The notes beneath the pieces are model-generated. The model was given only the letters and a program-made list of their open reading frames with translations, did no database searches and had not been told where the DNA came from. This document shows positions 1-9,037 of a DNA stretch of 64,000 nucleotides, piece after piece (the first letter of the stretch is position 1; each line of letters starts with the position of its first letter). This DNA is from Gulbenkiania mobilis (GTDB lineage Bacteria; Pseudomonadota; Gammaproteobacteria; Burkholderiales; Chromobacteriaceae). A program made the position numbers and the translations under genes. The DNA lies in contig SMDA01000003.1 in assembly GCA_004346645.1 (NCBI GenBank), positions 62,001 to 126,000 on the forward strand, read 5' to 3'.

Positions 1-1
1 G

Positions 2-154
2 CGGCGGCGCGACGATGCGCTGACCTGGATGGAAATATACGAAGGTATTGTCGATGCGGAGCAGTTCCGTAGCGTCTTGGCCGAAGCACGCAGCCGCTAC
101 GGCCTTGACCGGTTCGGCCTCATCCGGCATGAGGAATGGTTTCAGCCCCTCTAG
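2..154 (+). CDS. C-terminal end of a DUF4936-like protein (partial)
   Basis: An open frame enters from the left edge and ends at TAG 152-154. The last 50 residues include TWMEIYEGIVDAEQF and finish RHEEWFQPL, which resembles the end of the small DUF4936 proteins of betaproteobacteria (function unknown). It converges on pabC with a 77-bp gap. The start lies outside the window, so length and family are only tentatively assigned. Confidence 0.5.
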   Translation, partial: RRRDDALTWMEIYEGIVDAEQFRSVLAEARSRYGLDRFGLIRHEEWFQPL

Positions 155-231
155 CAGGCTGGCACGAGCGGGCACGGGTGGAGCCTGCCGTAACCTGCAC
201 CTGAACGCGCGTCCGGCAGCCTGTATACGTC

Positions 232-1041
232 TTAGCCCCGCTCCAAGGCCAGGCACGCTTGCAGCCGCCGCGTCAGCGCGCCCACAGGCCAGGCCCGCTC
301 ATCAAGCCTGGTCACCGGCCAGAGCCCTGCCAGGCTGTTGCCGATGAAGACCTCGTCCGCCTGCAGTAGGCATTCTCGACTGAGGCGGATCTCCCGCACC
401 GACAGCCCGAGGGAGGCGGCCGCCTCCATTAGCCAGGCGCGCAGGGCGCCGGAAACGCCGCAGCGGTCCAGCACGGGCGTGATGAGGACGCCGGATCGAA
501 CCATGAACAGGTTGGTCATAGTACCTTCCACCACGCTGCCCTCGGTATCGCACATCAGTCCTTCGGCCACCCCCGGATCGCTCCACTCGCTGCGCGCCAG
601 AACGTTTTCCAGACGGTTGAGATGCTTGATGCCCGCCAAGCGGGGCTGGATGGCGAGCGGGGTGAGGCACCACCGCACGCACACGCCCTCCTCCGCCCGC
701 TCGGGCGGATAGCCCCCCCAGGGAGCAGCACTCACGATGCGAGTGGGATGCATCACCTCGGGCATCGCATAGCCGCGCGGCCCCTCACCACGGGTGAGCA
801 TCACCTTGACAACCGCCCTGGGCAAATCGGCGCACACCTGCCCGATCTCCTGCAGAAGCAGCGCCTCTTCCGGGCAGGGCAGTCTCAGCGCCAAGCAGTC
901 TGCCGCAAGACGCTGCCAGTGCCAGCGCCACAACAGGGGATGCCCGGCCTTCACCTCCAGCGTCCGGTAAATCCCGTCGCCGTAGGCAAGCCCGCGGTCC
1001 TGAGCGGAAAGCAGCGTCCCAGGCTGGCCGTTGATCAGCAT
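232..1041 (-). CDS. pabC: Aminodeoxychorismate lyase PabC
   Basis: PLP-dependent fold-type IV lyase that releases pyruvate from 4-amino-4-deoxychorismate to give p-aminobenzoate for folate synthesis (cytoplasmic). The 269-residue protein starts MLINGQPG, has the N-terminal RGLAYGDGIYRTLEV block (residues 16-30) typical of the family, and the PLP lysine in GIKHLNRLENV (K139). The motif EGTMTNLF at about residue 172 belongs to the cofactor phosphate site. It lies 141 bp downstream of pabB on the same strand, which places the two consecutive steps together. Branched-chain aminotransferase-like enzymes share the fold, but the pabB neighbour favours PabC. Confidence 0.9.
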   Translation of the reverse strand: MLINGQPGTLLSAQDRGLAYGDGIYRTLEVKAGHPLLWRWHWQRLAADCLALRLPCPEEALLLQEIGQVCADLPRAVVKVMLTRGEGPRGYAMPEVMHPTRIVSAAPWGGYPPERAEEGVCVRWCLTPLAIQPRLAGIKHLNRLENVLARSEWSDPGVAEGLMCDTEGSVVEGTMTNLFMVRSGVLITPVLDRCGVSGALRAWLMEAAASLGLSVREIRLSRECLLQADEVFIGNSLAGLWPVTRLDERAWPVGALTRRLQACLALERG

Positions 1042-1168
1042 GTCAGTACTCCTTGGTGAGTCGAGCGTGTTGGATCACTAAAAAAGCACCCAAAGCCAGC
1101 CTACTCAGGTGCAGGCCGGTTTGCGCTGCGACGGCATCCTCCTCCTCTGCCGGGGAAGGCCGCCCCCG

Positions 1169-1179
1169 TTCGGCCAACC
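1169..1179 (-). repeat. Dispersed 11-mer GGTTGGCCGAA (reverse)
   Basis: Intergenic copy, three bases past the pabB stop. Extended context on the minus strand is tgacagggttggccgaac. Confidence 0.7.
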
Positions 1180-1182
1180 CTG

Positions 1183-2475
1183 TCAGGCGCCCGTCACCCC
1201 CAGGGCCCGCAACAGTCCTCGAGCCTTGTGCCGTGTTTCCTCAAGTTCGCGTTGTGGGTCGGAATCGGCCACAATCCCCCCGCCTGCCCGGAAACGCAGC
1301 TGCTGGCCCTGTTGCATAAAGGTGCGGATGAGGATGTTCAAGTCCATGGTTCCGTCGCGGTTGATGTAGCCTAGGCTGCCGGTATACGCACGTCGTGCCG
1401 AAGGTTCCAGTTCGCGGATGATCTGCATCGTCCTCACCTTGGGGCAGCCGGTGATCGTCCCCCCCGGAAACAGTGCCCGGACCACATCCACCGGGGCCAC
1501 ACCCGGCTGCAGGCGGCCACGCACGTTTGATTCGATGTGGTGGACATACGCATAGCTCGCCACCGCCATCAGCTCGTTGACCTCCACCGTGCCCGGCTGG
1601 CTGATCCGCCCCAGATCGTTGCGCTCCAGATCGATCAGCATCACATGCTCGGCCCGCTCCTTGAGGCTGCCGATCAACCGGGCCTTGAGGGCTGCATCCT
1701 CGGCCGCATCGCTCGAACGCGGATGGGTACCAGCGATCGGGCGCGTTTCCGCCCAGCCGTCCCGCACCCGTACCAGCCGCTCAGGCGAGGAGCTGACGAT
1801 CTGGGCATGGCCAAAGTCCGCCAGTGCAGAGAAAGGTGCCGGATTAGCGCGGCGCAAGGCTGCAAACAGGTCGGCAGGCTGCACGTCTTCGGCCAAGGTA
1901 GCCTGCCAGCCGCGCGAAATGTTCACCTGAAACACATCCCCTTCGCGGATGTAGCGCTTGATGCGCACCACCGCGTCGGTGTATTGGGCCGGCGCATCTT
2001 CGTCCAAGCGCTCCAGCACCACCGGACGGGGCACCAGTGTAGGTGTGGACAAGAGCAATGCACGCAGTGACTGGGCCGCCGTGGTGGTCTCGGCCACAAG
2101 CCAGGCCTGCTGGCGCGCGCGGTCCACAAGAAAGGCCGCGGGCACACGCGCCAGTGCGGCCAGCGGAAAGCTGTCGGGCACCGCAGGCGCCACGGTCGGT
2201 TCGAATTCGCTGAGCAGATCGTAACCCAGATACACGAACCAGCCGCCGCCGAAAGGCAGTCCTTGCGGCGGCGGCTCCGGCTGCAGCGGCAGCGCACGCA
2301 GCGCGTCGATGAACCGTGCGCCCTCCCCGTCGTGGTAAAGCTGCAGGTCGCTGGCGGAAAACAGCATGTCCCAGCCCTGCTCTCCCGAGGACATCAGCAG
2401 AAAGGGCAGACGATCACGGTGGGCTGCATGCAGCGCCAGAAGGTCGGGTACGGTAGCCAGTTGTTCGGTGTGCAT
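1183..2475 (-). CDS. pabB: Aminodeoxychorismate synthase component I (PabB-like)
   Basis: Chorismate-utilising enzyme that aminates chorismate with ammonia from a PabA-type glutaminase. The 430-residue frame from ATG 2475 is preferred over an upstream extension because AGGA sits just upstream and the homologous region begins at LLALHAAHRDRLPFLL. Core motifs include LIDLERNDLGRI, SYAYVHHIESNVRG and FPGGTITGCPKVR. One oddity: the active-site strand reads PIAGT (A248), the form typical of TrpE, where many PabB proteins have PIKGT with a catalytic lysine. Adjacency to pabC and separation from trp genes support PabB, but an anthranilate synthase-like chemistry cannot be excluded from sequence alone. 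Confidence 0.8.
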   Translation of the reverse strand: MHTEQLATVPDLLALHAAHRDRLPFLLMSSGEQGWDMLFSASDLQLYHDGEGARFIDALRALPLQPEPPPQGLPFGGGWFVYLGYDLLSEFEPTVAPAVPDSFPLAALARVPAAFLVDRARQQAWLVAETTTAAQSLRALLLSTPTLVPRPVVLERLDEDAPAQYTDAVVRIKRYIREGDVFQVNISRGWQATLAEDVQPADLFAALRRANPAPFSALADFGHAQIVSSSPERLVRVRDGWAETRPIAGTHPRSSDAAEDAALKARLIGSLKERAEHVMLIDLERNDLGRISQPGTVEVNELMAVASYAYVHHIESNVRGRLQPGVAPVDVVRALFPGGTITGCPKVRTMQIIRELEPSARRAYTGSLGYINRDGTMDLNILIRTFMQQGQQLRFRAGGGIVADSDPQRELEETRHKARGLLRALGVTGA

Positions 2476-2589
2476 GCCGGTCCTGTAGCGAGGCGGCACC
2501 CGTGGGGTGCGCATAAAGAAAAACCGCCGCGAGTGTATCGCAGCGGTTCGGGGTGTCAACCAGCGACCAGGCCTGCCTGGCCAGTGGCC

Positions 2590-3831
2590 TCAGATGCGGC
2601 GAAAGACGAGCGTGCCGTTGGTGCCACCAAAGCCGAACGAGTTGGAGATGGCCACGTTGATGGGCATCTCGCGTGCGGTGTTCGGCACATAGTCGAGGTC
2701 GCAACCGCCTTCCACATCCTGCTCGAAGAGGTTGATGGTCGGCGGTGCCACTTGATTGTGCACGGCCAGTATGGAATACACCGCCTCCACACCACCCGCG
2801 CCCCCCAGCAGGTGGCCGGTCATCGACTTGGTGGAGCTGATGGCCAGCTTGGAGGCATGGGCGCCGAAAGCCATCTTCAGTGCCTCGGTCTCGTTCGCAT
2901 CGCCCAGCGGCGTGGAGGTACCGTGCGCATTGACGTACTGCACCTCGTCCGGATTGATGCCAGCATCGCGCAGGGCATTTTTCACGCCGCGCGCCGGGCC
3001 ATCCGCATTGGGCGCCGTGATGTGGTGTGCGTCAGAGCTCATACCAAAACCGATCAGCTCGGCATAGATACGCGCACCGCGCGCCTTGGCATGCTCGTAG
3101 TCTTCCAGCACCACCACGCCGGCACCTTCGCCCATGACGAAGCCGTCGCGTCCCTTGTCCCACGGACGGGAAGAGGTGGCAGGATCGTCATTGCGGGTGG
3201 AAAGCGCCTTCATGGCGGCAAAGCCACCGATGCCCAGGCGGGCGATCGCCCCCTCGGAACCACCGGCCACCATGATGTCAGCGTCTCCGTATTGGATCAG
3301 GCGTGCCGCATCACCAATGCAGTGCGCACCGGTCGTGCACGCCGAAACGATGCCGTACGACGGTCCCTGGTACCCCTTGAGGATGGTGACGTGGCCCGCG
3401 ATCAGGTTGATCAGCGAGCCGGGGATGAAGAACGGGCCGATCTTGCGCGGACCACCGTTCTGCAGTTCGACGCCGGTCTCCTCGATCAGCGGCAGGCCAC
3501 CGATGCCCGAGCCGATGTTGACGCCCACGCGGGTCTTGTCGAGCCCGGGAATGTCGTCCAGGCCGGCATCGGCCACAGCCTGCAGGGCCGCAGCGATGCC
3601 GTAATGGATGAACAGGTCCATCCGACGGGCATCCTTGGCCGAAATGTATTGCGTGATGTCGAAATCGCGCACTTCCCCGGCGATCTGGCAAGCCAGGTCG
3701 CTGGCGTCGAATCGGGTGATCGTGCCGATCCCGCTTTTGCCGGCCACGATGTTGGCCCAACCGGTTGCGACATCATTGCCGACCGGGGCGACATGCCCAA
3801 GGCCGGTTACAACAACTCTGCGTCTGGACAC
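2590..3831 (-). CDS. fabF: 3-oxoacyl-ACP synthase II FabF
   Basis: Condensing enzyme of type II fatty acid elongation, joining malonyl-ACP to an acyl-ACP. The 413-residue thiolase-fold protein has the catalytic triad C165 (VSACTTGAHCIGDA), H303 (NAHGTSTPLGD) and H340 (KSMTGHLLGG). The start is GTG 3831: it is preceded by GGAGA at good spacing and leads straight into SRRRVVVTGLG. It follows acpP on the same strand but is separated from it by 203 bp holding a strong terminator, so it probably has its own promoter rather than full read-through from acpP. 114 bp separate its stop from the pabB start. Confidence 0.95.
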   Translation of the reverse strand: MSRRRVVVTGLGHVAPVGNDVATGWANIVAGKSGIGTITRFDASDLACQIAGEVRDFDITQYISAKDARRMDLFIHYGIAAALQAVADAGLDDIPGLDKTRVGVNIGSGIGGLPLIEETGVELQNGGPRKIGPFFIPGSLINLIAGHVTILKGYQGPSYGIVSACTTGAHCIGDAARLIQYGDADIMVAGGSEGAIARLGIGGFAAMKALSTRNDDPATSSRPWDKGRDGFVMGEGAGVVVLEDYEHAKARGARIYAELIGFGMSSDAHHITAPNADGPARGVKNALRDAGINPDEVQYVNAHGTSTPLGDANETEALKMAFGAHASKLAISSTKSMTGHLLGGAGGVEAVYSILAVHNQVAPPTINLFEQDVEGGCDLDYVPNTAREMPINVAISNSFGFGGTNGTLVFRRI

Positions 3832-3974
3832 GCGGAAATCTCCGTGAGCAGCGGGAGGCAGCCTCCCGATGTTCTAGTGGGACGGGCGGGCCGCACCGTT
3901 GGCAACCCGGCCGGATGGCCGGGAAACGGCACGGGCCGGACCAAACGCCCGTTTAGAACCCTGTTCAGCAAAAA

Positions 3975-4012
3975 GACCTCTGCTGGCAGCCTACGCTAAC
4001 CCGGCAGAGGTC
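3975..4012 (-). terminator. Rho-independent terminator after acpP
   Basis: Nine-base inverted repeat gacctctgc / gcagaggtc with a 20-nt loop. On the minus strand the stem is followed directly by ttttt. It lies 23 bp past the acpP stop and upstream of fabF. Confidence 0.8.
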
Positions 4013-4034
4013 CTGCTGTCCGAAAAAAACGGTA

Positions 4035-4274
4035 TTACTTGTTCAGGTGGGCCGATACGTAGTCGATCGCTTGCTGAACGGTGGTGATCTTTTCGGCTTC
4101 CTCGTCCGGAATCTCGCACTCGAACTCTTCTTCCAGTGCCATCACCAGTTCAACGGTGTCGAGCGAGTCAGCGCCCAGATCGTCCACGAACGAAGACTCG
4201 TTCTTCACTTCGGCTTCGTTCACGCCCAGTTGCTCGGCAACGATCTTCTTGACGCGCTGTTCGATGTTTTCCAT
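4035..4274 (-). CDS. acpP: Acyl carrier protein
   Basis: 79-residue acidic four-helix carrier that holds growing acyl chains on phosphopantetheine. The attachment serine is S37 in GADSLDTVE, in the standard position. Length and sequence are close to the E. coli protein. It lies 97 bp downstream of fabG with an AT-rich leader containing a TAGAAT (minus strand, 4322-4327), so an own promoter is likely, as expected for such an abundant protein. Transcription probably ends mostly at the hairpin 3975-4012. Confidence 0.97.
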   Translation of the reverse strand: MENIEQRVKKIVAEQLGVNEAEVKNESSFVDDLGADSLDTVELVMALEEEFECEIPDEEAEKITTVQQAIDYVSAHLNK

Positions 4275-4371
4275 TTGTATTAACCCTTTACCTTTCTGTT
4301 TCGGGATAACAAAACCCCGGTATTCTACAAAAAATTTTTAGAGTGGCCTACCTAAATCCTGCACGTCCGTG

Positions 4372-5109
4372 TCAGGGCATCAACATGCCACCGTTGACGT
4401 GCAGGGTCTGGCCGGTGATGTAGGCTGCGCGATCCGATGCCAGGAAGCCCACTGCATCGGCAATGTCCTTCGCCTCGCCCAGACGGCCAAGTGCGATCTG
4501 TTGTACCAGCGCCTCACGCTGCGCCTCGGGCAACGCACGCGTCATGTCGGTATCGATGAAGCCGGGCGCCACGCAGTTCACCGTAATGTTACGGCTTCCC
4601 ACCTCGCGGGCCATCGACTTGGTAAAACCCATGATACCTGCCTTTGCGGCGGCATAGTTGGCCTGCCCGGCGTTGCCCATGGCACCCACGACCGAGGCGA
4701 TGTTGATAATGCGGCCCCAGCGGGCTTTCATCATGCCCCGCAGCACCGCCTTGCTGGCCTTGAACACCGACTTGAGATTGGTGTCCATGATGGCATCCCA
4801 GTCCTCATCCTTCATACGCATCAGCAGTCCATCACGGGTAATACCCGCATTGTTGACGAGGATGGCCACCGGGCCGAATGCCTTCTCCACCTCATCCACA
4901 AGCGCCTCAATGGCCCCCTCCTGGCCCACGTCCAGCACACGGCCGGCGCCACCTTGGGCAGCGAGACGGTCACCAATCGTGGCCGCACCGGCCTCGCTGG
5001 TGGCGGTACCGATGACAATGGCGCCCTCGGCTGCCAAGTGATCGGCAATTGCCGCGCCGATACCACGCGATGCACCGGTAACCAGTGCCACTTTGCCTTG
5101 CAAAGACAT
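4372..5109 (-). CDS. fabG: 3-oxoacyl-ACP reductase FabG
   Basis: NADPH-dependent SDR enzyme that reduces 3-oxoacyl-ACP in each elongation round. 245 residues from ATG 5109, chosen because GAACAGGAGCAGG precedes it and the Rossmann motif GASRGIG follows within 20 residues; a longer open frame upstream is the fabD gene in another frame. NNAG, the catalytic Ser-Tyr-Lys set (NIASVVGAMG; NYAAAKAG) and the NVAPGFIDTD-like VAPGFIDTDM block are present. Sits between fabD (62 bp gap holding a copy of the dispersed 11-mer) and acpP. Confidence 0.95.
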   Translation of the reverse strand: MSLQGKVALVTGASRGIGAAIADHLAAEGAIVIGTATSEAGAATIGDRLAAQGGAGRVLDVGQEGAIEALVDEVEKAFGPVAILVNNAGITRDGLLMRMKDEDWDAIMDTNLKSVFKASKAVLRGMMKARWGRIINIASVVGAMGNAGQANYAAAKAGIMGFTKSMAREVGSRNITVNCVAPGFIDTDMTRALPEAQREALVQQIALGRLGEAKDIADAVGFLASDRAAYITGQTLHVNGGMLMP

Positions 5110-5145
5110 CGAATCCTGCTCCTGTTCATGCGGCTGGCCGCTTCT

Positions 5146-5156
5146 TTCGGCCAACC
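5146..5156 (-). repeat. Dispersed 11-mer GGTTGGCCGAA (reverse)
   Basis: Intergenic copy in the 62-bp gap between fabD and fabG. Extended minus-strand context gatgacagggttggccgaaa nearly repeats that of the copy at 1169. Confidence 0.7.
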
Positions 5157-5171
5157 CTGTCATCCTGTGGC

Positions 5172-6101
5172 TTACACCAGTTCGGCGCGTGCCGCGTCCA
5201 GTGCGGCGGCATCGGTCAGGGCATGGCATTTGATCTCGCCGTCGATACGCTTGGCCAAGCCAGCCAGCACCTTGCCGGGGCCGCACTCCGCCATCAGGCG
5301 GATACCATCGGCCGACATCGCCTGAACGGTTTCTGTCCAGCGCACCGGACTGTAAAGCTGGCGTACCAGCGCGTCCCGGATGCGATCGGGTGTGTCGTAG
5401 GCGGCCACATCGGCATTGTGCAGCACCGGAATAGCCGGCTGCGCCAGCGCCACATCGACCAGCGCCGCTTCCAGGCGGGCTGCGGCCGGCTTCATCAGGG
5501 CACAGTGGGAGGGGACCGACACCGGCAAGGCCAACGCACGCTTGGCGCCACGCGCCTTGCAGGCTTCCATGGCACGCTCGACGGCAGCCTTGGTCCCGGC
5601 AATCACCACCTGACCCGGGGAGTTGAAGTTGACGGGCTCCACCACCTCGCCTTGGGCTGCTTCGGCACACGCAGCGCGGATGTCGTCATCCGCCAGGTTG
5701 AGAATGGCGGCCATGGCGCCCTCCCCAGCCGGAACGGCCTCCTGCATCGCCTGGGCGCGCAGGCGGACCAGACGCACCGCATCGGCAAAGTCCAGCACCC
5801 CGGCAGCGACTAGCGCGCTGTACTCGCCGAGGCTGTGGCCAGCCAACACGGACGGACGCGCGCCCCCCAACTCCAGCCAGGCACGCCATACGGCCACACC
5901 TGCGGTCAGCATCAGCGGCTGGGTATTCACGGTGGCATTGATGGCATCGGCGCTCTCAGCCGACAGCATGGCCCACAGGTCGTCACCCAGCACGGCAGAC
6001 GCCTCGTCAAAGGTTTGCTTCACCGCGGTCAGCCCGGCAAAGCCATCCATCATTCCGAGACTCTGCGACCCCTGACCGGGAAAGACGAAAGCAAACGACA
6101 T
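5172..6101 (-). CDS. fabD: Malonyl-CoA:ACP transacylase FabD
   Basis: Transfers malonyl from CoA to ACP, supplying the extender unit for elongation. 309 residues, with the N-terminal FPGQGSQ motif at residues 7-13, the nucleophile S90 in GHSLGEY and the partner H199 in VPSHCALM. R115 in LRAQAMQEA (malonate carboxylate binding) is also visible. Lies in the fabH-fabD-fabG-acpP series, all on the minus strand. Confidence 0.96.
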   Translation of the reverse strand: MSFAFVFPGQGSQSLGMMDGFAGLTAVKQTFDEASAVLGDDLWAMLSAESADAINATVNTQPLMLTAGVAVWRAWLELGGARPSVLAGHSLGEYSALVAAGVLDFADAVRLVRLRAQAMQEAVPAGEGAMAAILNLADDDIRAACAEAAQGEVVEPVNFNSPGQVVIAGTKAAVERAMEACKARGAKRALALPVSVPSHCALMKPAAARLEAALVDVALAQPAIPVLHNADVAAYDTPDRIRDALVRQLYSPVRWTETVQAMSADGIRLMAECGPGKVLAGLAKRIDGEIKCHALTDAAALDAARAELV

Positions 6102-6200
6102 ATTTCAGCCTCCTGTTAAAGCGGCACGAATGATGACGGGAAAGCGGCCGCTTGCAAAGCCCGACGCGCAAACGCGCGTTTGAGGCCGGCGGCTGCCCGG

Positions 6201-7160
6201 TCAGAAGACGAGTACGACAGCACCCCAAGCGAAGCCGCCACCGATACCCTCAAGCAGCAGTGTCTGCCCGCGACGGATACGCCCGTCCCGCACTGCGGCG
6301 TCCAAGGCCAGCGGGATGGAGGCGGCAGAGGTGTTGCCCTGCTCGGGCAGGGTAACGATCACCCGCTCCATCGGCAGTCCCAGGTGCTTGGCAGTCGATT
6401 CGATGATGCGCAGGTTGGCTTGGTGCGGCACGAGCCAGTCCACGCTGCTTTGCGCAATACCCGCTTCGGCCAAGGTTTTCTCGGCGATGTCGGCCAACGC
6501 CTTGACTGCGAACTTGAACACCGCCGGGCCATCCATATTGAGATAGGGCATACCCTGGATCTTGCCACCGGCGATCTGCGCGGGGGTGTTTAGGATGTCC
6601 TTGTAGCGCCCGTCCGCAGCGAGCTTGGCATGCAGGATGCCCGGCGTGTCGGAGGCGCCCAGCACCACCGCGCCAGCCCCATCGCCGAACAGCACGCAGG
6701 TGCGGCGGTCTTCCCAGTCCAGGATGCGGCTCATCAGCTCGGCGCCGACGACCAGGACCTTGCGTGCCATGCCGCCACGGATGTAGCAGTCGGCGGTAGT
6801 CAGGGCATACATGAAGCCGGCGCAGACGGCCTGCACATCGAAGGCTGGAATGCCAGGAAGCCCGAGCTTCTCCTGCAGCAGGCAGGCCGTGCTCGGGAAC
6901 ACCATGTCGGGCGTGGTGGTGGCGACGATGATCAGATCGATCTCGGAGGGCGCGATGCCGGCGTCGTCGATGGCTGCCCGGGCAGCCATGAGCGCAAGAT
7001 CGCTGGTCTTTTCATGTTCGTGGGCGATGTGGCGGGCGCGGATACCGGTGCGCGAAACGATCCATTCGTCGCTGGTATCCACGCGCTCGGCCAGCATCGC
7101 ATTCGTGAGCACGTTGGAAGGCAGGTAGCTGCCAGTGCCGAGAATGCGGGAGTAGACCAT
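6201..7160 (-). CDS. fabH: 3-oxoacyl-ACP synthase III FabH
   Basis: Starts fatty acid synthesis by condensing acetyl-CoA with malonyl-ACP. 319 residues; nucleophile C113 in [12 protein letters not shown], the histidine in [10 protein letters not shown] and the asparagine in [14 protein letters not shown] complete the Cys-His-Asn triad typical of KAS III. It begins six bases after the plsX stop, so the two are translationally close. A 99-bp gap separates it from fabD. Confidence 0.96.
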   Translation of the reverse strand: MVYSRILGTGSYLPSNVLTNAMLAERVDTSDEWIVSRTGIRARHIAHEHEKTSDLALMAARAAIDDAGIAPSEIDLIIVATTTPDMVFPSTACLLQEKLGLPGIPAFDVQAVCAGFMYALTTADCYIRGGMARKVLVVGAELMSRILDWEDRRTCVLFGDGAGAVVLGASDTPGILHAKLAADGRYKDILNTPAQIAGGKIQGMPYLNMDGPAVFKFAVKALADIAEKTLAEAGIAQSSVDWLVPHQANLRIIESTAKHLGLPMERVIVTLPEQGNTSAASIPLALDAAVRDGRIRRGQTLLLEGIGGGFAWGAVVLVF

Positions 7161-7166
7161 GACGTG

Positions 7167-8207
7167 TCAGTCCGGTGCTGCCTCGGATTGCCGGATAGTG
7201 TTTAGTTGGTGGGCAACCCGGTCGGCGATGTGGCCAATCACGTTGGCACGGGCTTCCTCGCAAGCCTGTTCCAGCGCGTAACGGAATCCCAGCGCGTCGG
7301 TTCCCCCGTGGCTCTTGACCACGATGCCACGCAACCCGAGCAGACTGGCGCCATTGTAGCGGCGGGTATCCACCCGCTTGCGGAAATGGTTAAGCACGGG
7401 CATGGCAGCCAGGGCACACAGCCTGGTCCACCAGGTGCGGGTGAATTCTTCGCGCAGGATGTCGGCAATCATGTGCGCCAGCCCCTCAGCCGATTTGAGC
7501 GCCACATTGCCGGTGAAGCCGTCGCAGACAACGACGTCTACGGTACCCTTGTAGACATCGTTGCCTTCGACGTTCCCATAGAAGTTCAGTTCGCTCTCGC
7601 GCAGAAGCTCGGCTGCCTGCTTGACGGTCTCGTTGCCCTTGATGTCTTCGGAGCCGATATTCAGCAGACCCACCGACGGATTGGGCTTCTGCGTGACGCT
7701 GGCCACCAGTTCGGCACCCATGATGCCGAACTGCAGCAGCTGTTCGGGGGTACAGTCCACGTTGGCGCCCAGGTCGAGCATGCAGGTGGTGCCCCGCAGC
7801 GAGGGCAGCATCTTGGCGATGGCAGGACGGTCGATGCCCGGCAGGGTCTTGAGCACGAAGCGGGCAGTGGCCATCAGCGCGCCGGTATTGCCAGCGGACA
7901 CGGCGGCCTGCGCCTCGCCTGCCTTCACGAGGTTGATCGCCACGCGCATCGACGAGTCCTTCTTGTTCTTGAGAACAAGCTGGGGCGATTCGTCCATGCC
8001 GACAACTTCGGAGGCGTGGTGAATGTGGATGCGGTCGCGCACAGCCTGGACGTGGGGGTCCGACAGCTCTGCTTCAATGGCAGCGGTGTCGCCCACGAGG
8101 ATCAGTCTGGCAGCGGGATGGTCTTGCAGGAATCGGACAGATGCTGGGACGGTGACCTTGAGGCCAACGTCACCGCCCATTGCATCGACCGCGACGGTGA
8201 TAGTCAT
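7167..8207 (-). CDS. plsX: Phosphate acyltransferase PlsX
   Basis: Peripheral membrane enzyme that makes acyl-phosphate from acyl-ACP for PlsY, linking fatty acid and phospholipid synthesis. 346 residues from ATG 8207 (a TTG one codon upstream is less likely). Begins [12 protein letters not shown], the family signature, and contains [11 protein letters not shown] and [13 protein letters not shown]. Order rpmF-plsX-fabH is the usual one. The C-terminal tail [11 protein letters not shown] is slightly extended. Confidence 0.95.
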   Translation of the reverse strand: MTITVAVDAMGGDVGLKVTVPASVRFLQDHPAARLILVGDTAAIEAELSDPHVQAVRDRIHIHHASEVVGMDESPQLVLKNKKDSSMRVAINLVKAGEAQAAVSAGNTGALMATARFVLKTLPGIDRPAIAKMLPSLRGTTCMLDLGANVDCTPEQLLQFGIMGAELVASVTQKPNPSVGLLNIGSEDIKGNETVKQAAELLRESELNFYGNVEGNDVYKGTVDVVVCDGFTGNVALKSAEGLAHMIADILREEFTRTWWTRLCALAAMPVLNHFRKRVDTRRYNGASLLGLRGIVVKSHGGTDALGFRYALEQACEEARANVIGHIADRVAHQLNTIRQSEAAPD

Positions 8208-8256
8208 CAACGTGTACGGTAGTGGACCTACCTGTTGTTATGCAGGGGAGGAAGGA

Positions 8257-8436
8257 TTATTCGCCTTTGGCCTTGACCACTTTGCGGCCGCGGTAGAAAC
8301 CGTTCGGGCTGATGTGGTGACGCAGGTGAACCTCGCCGGTAGTCGGCTCTTTGGCAAGGGCCGGAGCGGTCAGGAAATCGTGTGCACGATGCATGCCGCG
8401 CTTGGAGGGGGATTTTTTGTTCTGTTGAACAGCCAT
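8257..8436 (-). CDS. rpmF: 50S ribosomal protein L32
   Basis: 59 residues, [20 protein letters not shown] at the N-terminus, which is the invariant L32 start. It lacks the four-cysteine zinc motif, as in most Gram-negative L32 proteins. It lies between yceD and plsX, the widely conserved arrangement that couples a ribosomal protein to phospholipid genes. RBS AGGAG is present before the ATG at 8436. This gene was located directly in the sequence. Confidence 0.95.
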   Translation of the reverse strand: MAVQQNKKSPSKRGMHRAHDFLTAPALAKEPTTGEVHLRHHISPNGFYRGRKVVKAKGE

Positions 8437-8474
8437 GGTCGACTCCTAAGAAATTCAGCTAAAACTAAAAACGT

Positions 8475-8978
8475 TTACTCGGTCTTGCCGCTTTTCAGCT
8501 GGGCCAGCACCGCGAACGGGTTGGGCTTGTCTGCCTTTGCCCGGGCCAGCGCTGCGTTGTCACACGTTTCGTGACGCGGAGACAGCGGCAAACCCATGAT
8601 GATTTCGTCTTCGATCAGCGCTTTCACGTCAAGCTCGGGCTCGGCCAGAATCGCATCAAGCGTTTCATCCGTTTCCGTGGCGGCTTCCAGGGCCTCGGCG
8701 CTGAAAAACAGCGTGACGACCGAGTCACCTTGAAGCAGCGGGGTCATCGGTTCGAGGCAACGCTGGCACGTCACGTTCACGGTGGTGTCGAGCACCAGCC
8801 TGAGCGAGGGACGACGCAGCCGGTCGACAAAGCCTTCGACCCGCCAAGACACGTTGCCCTGGCGGTTGGCCAGCACTTCGTGAACGCGCGGATCGAGCTC
8901 GGCGATGGCAAGCCGGCCTTCTCGGCACTGTCCGGCACGCGCATAGGCGACCGGATCGATCAAAATCGGGTTAGACAT
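8475..8978 (-). CDS. yceD: YceD family protein (DUF177)
   Basis: 167 residues from ATG 8978 (SNPILIDPVAYARAGQC). Contains the DUF177 CxxC motif TCQRCLEPM near residue 77 and the acidic C-terminal half ending KPNPFAVLAQLKSGK, the usual YceD ending. YceD proteins sit upstream of rpmF in most bacteria and have been linked to 23S rRNA accumulation and ribosome assembly; the context here is the same. Divergent from maf, sharing a 59-bp promoter region. Confidence 0.9.
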   Translation of the reverse strand: MSNPILIDPVAYARAGQCREGRLAIAELDPRVHEVLANRQGNVSWRVEGFVDRLRRPSLRLVLDTTVNVTCQRCLEPMTPLLQGDSVVTLFFSAEALEAATETDETLDAILAEPELDVKALIEDEIIMGLPLSPRHETCDNAALARAKADKPNPFAVLAQLKSGKTE

Positions 8979-8997
8979 AAACCTCGCATGATATAAT
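8971..8997 (+). promoter_or_regulatory. Candidate sigma70 promoter for maf
   Basis: Perfect TATAAT at 8992-8997 with a TTAGACA-like -35 about 15 bp upstream, and 41 bp before the maf ATG. The -35 overlaps the yceD start codon region, so the two divergent promoters are packed together. Confidence 0.5.
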
Positions 8998-9037
8998 TCG
9001 CCGCTTCTCTTTGTCAAAAGAATCAGTCATTACCGTT

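Noticed and set aside
2263..3999. A 578-codon plus-strand open frame over fabF
   Set aside because: Pure antisense shadow of fabF and its flanks, with no RBS or domain.
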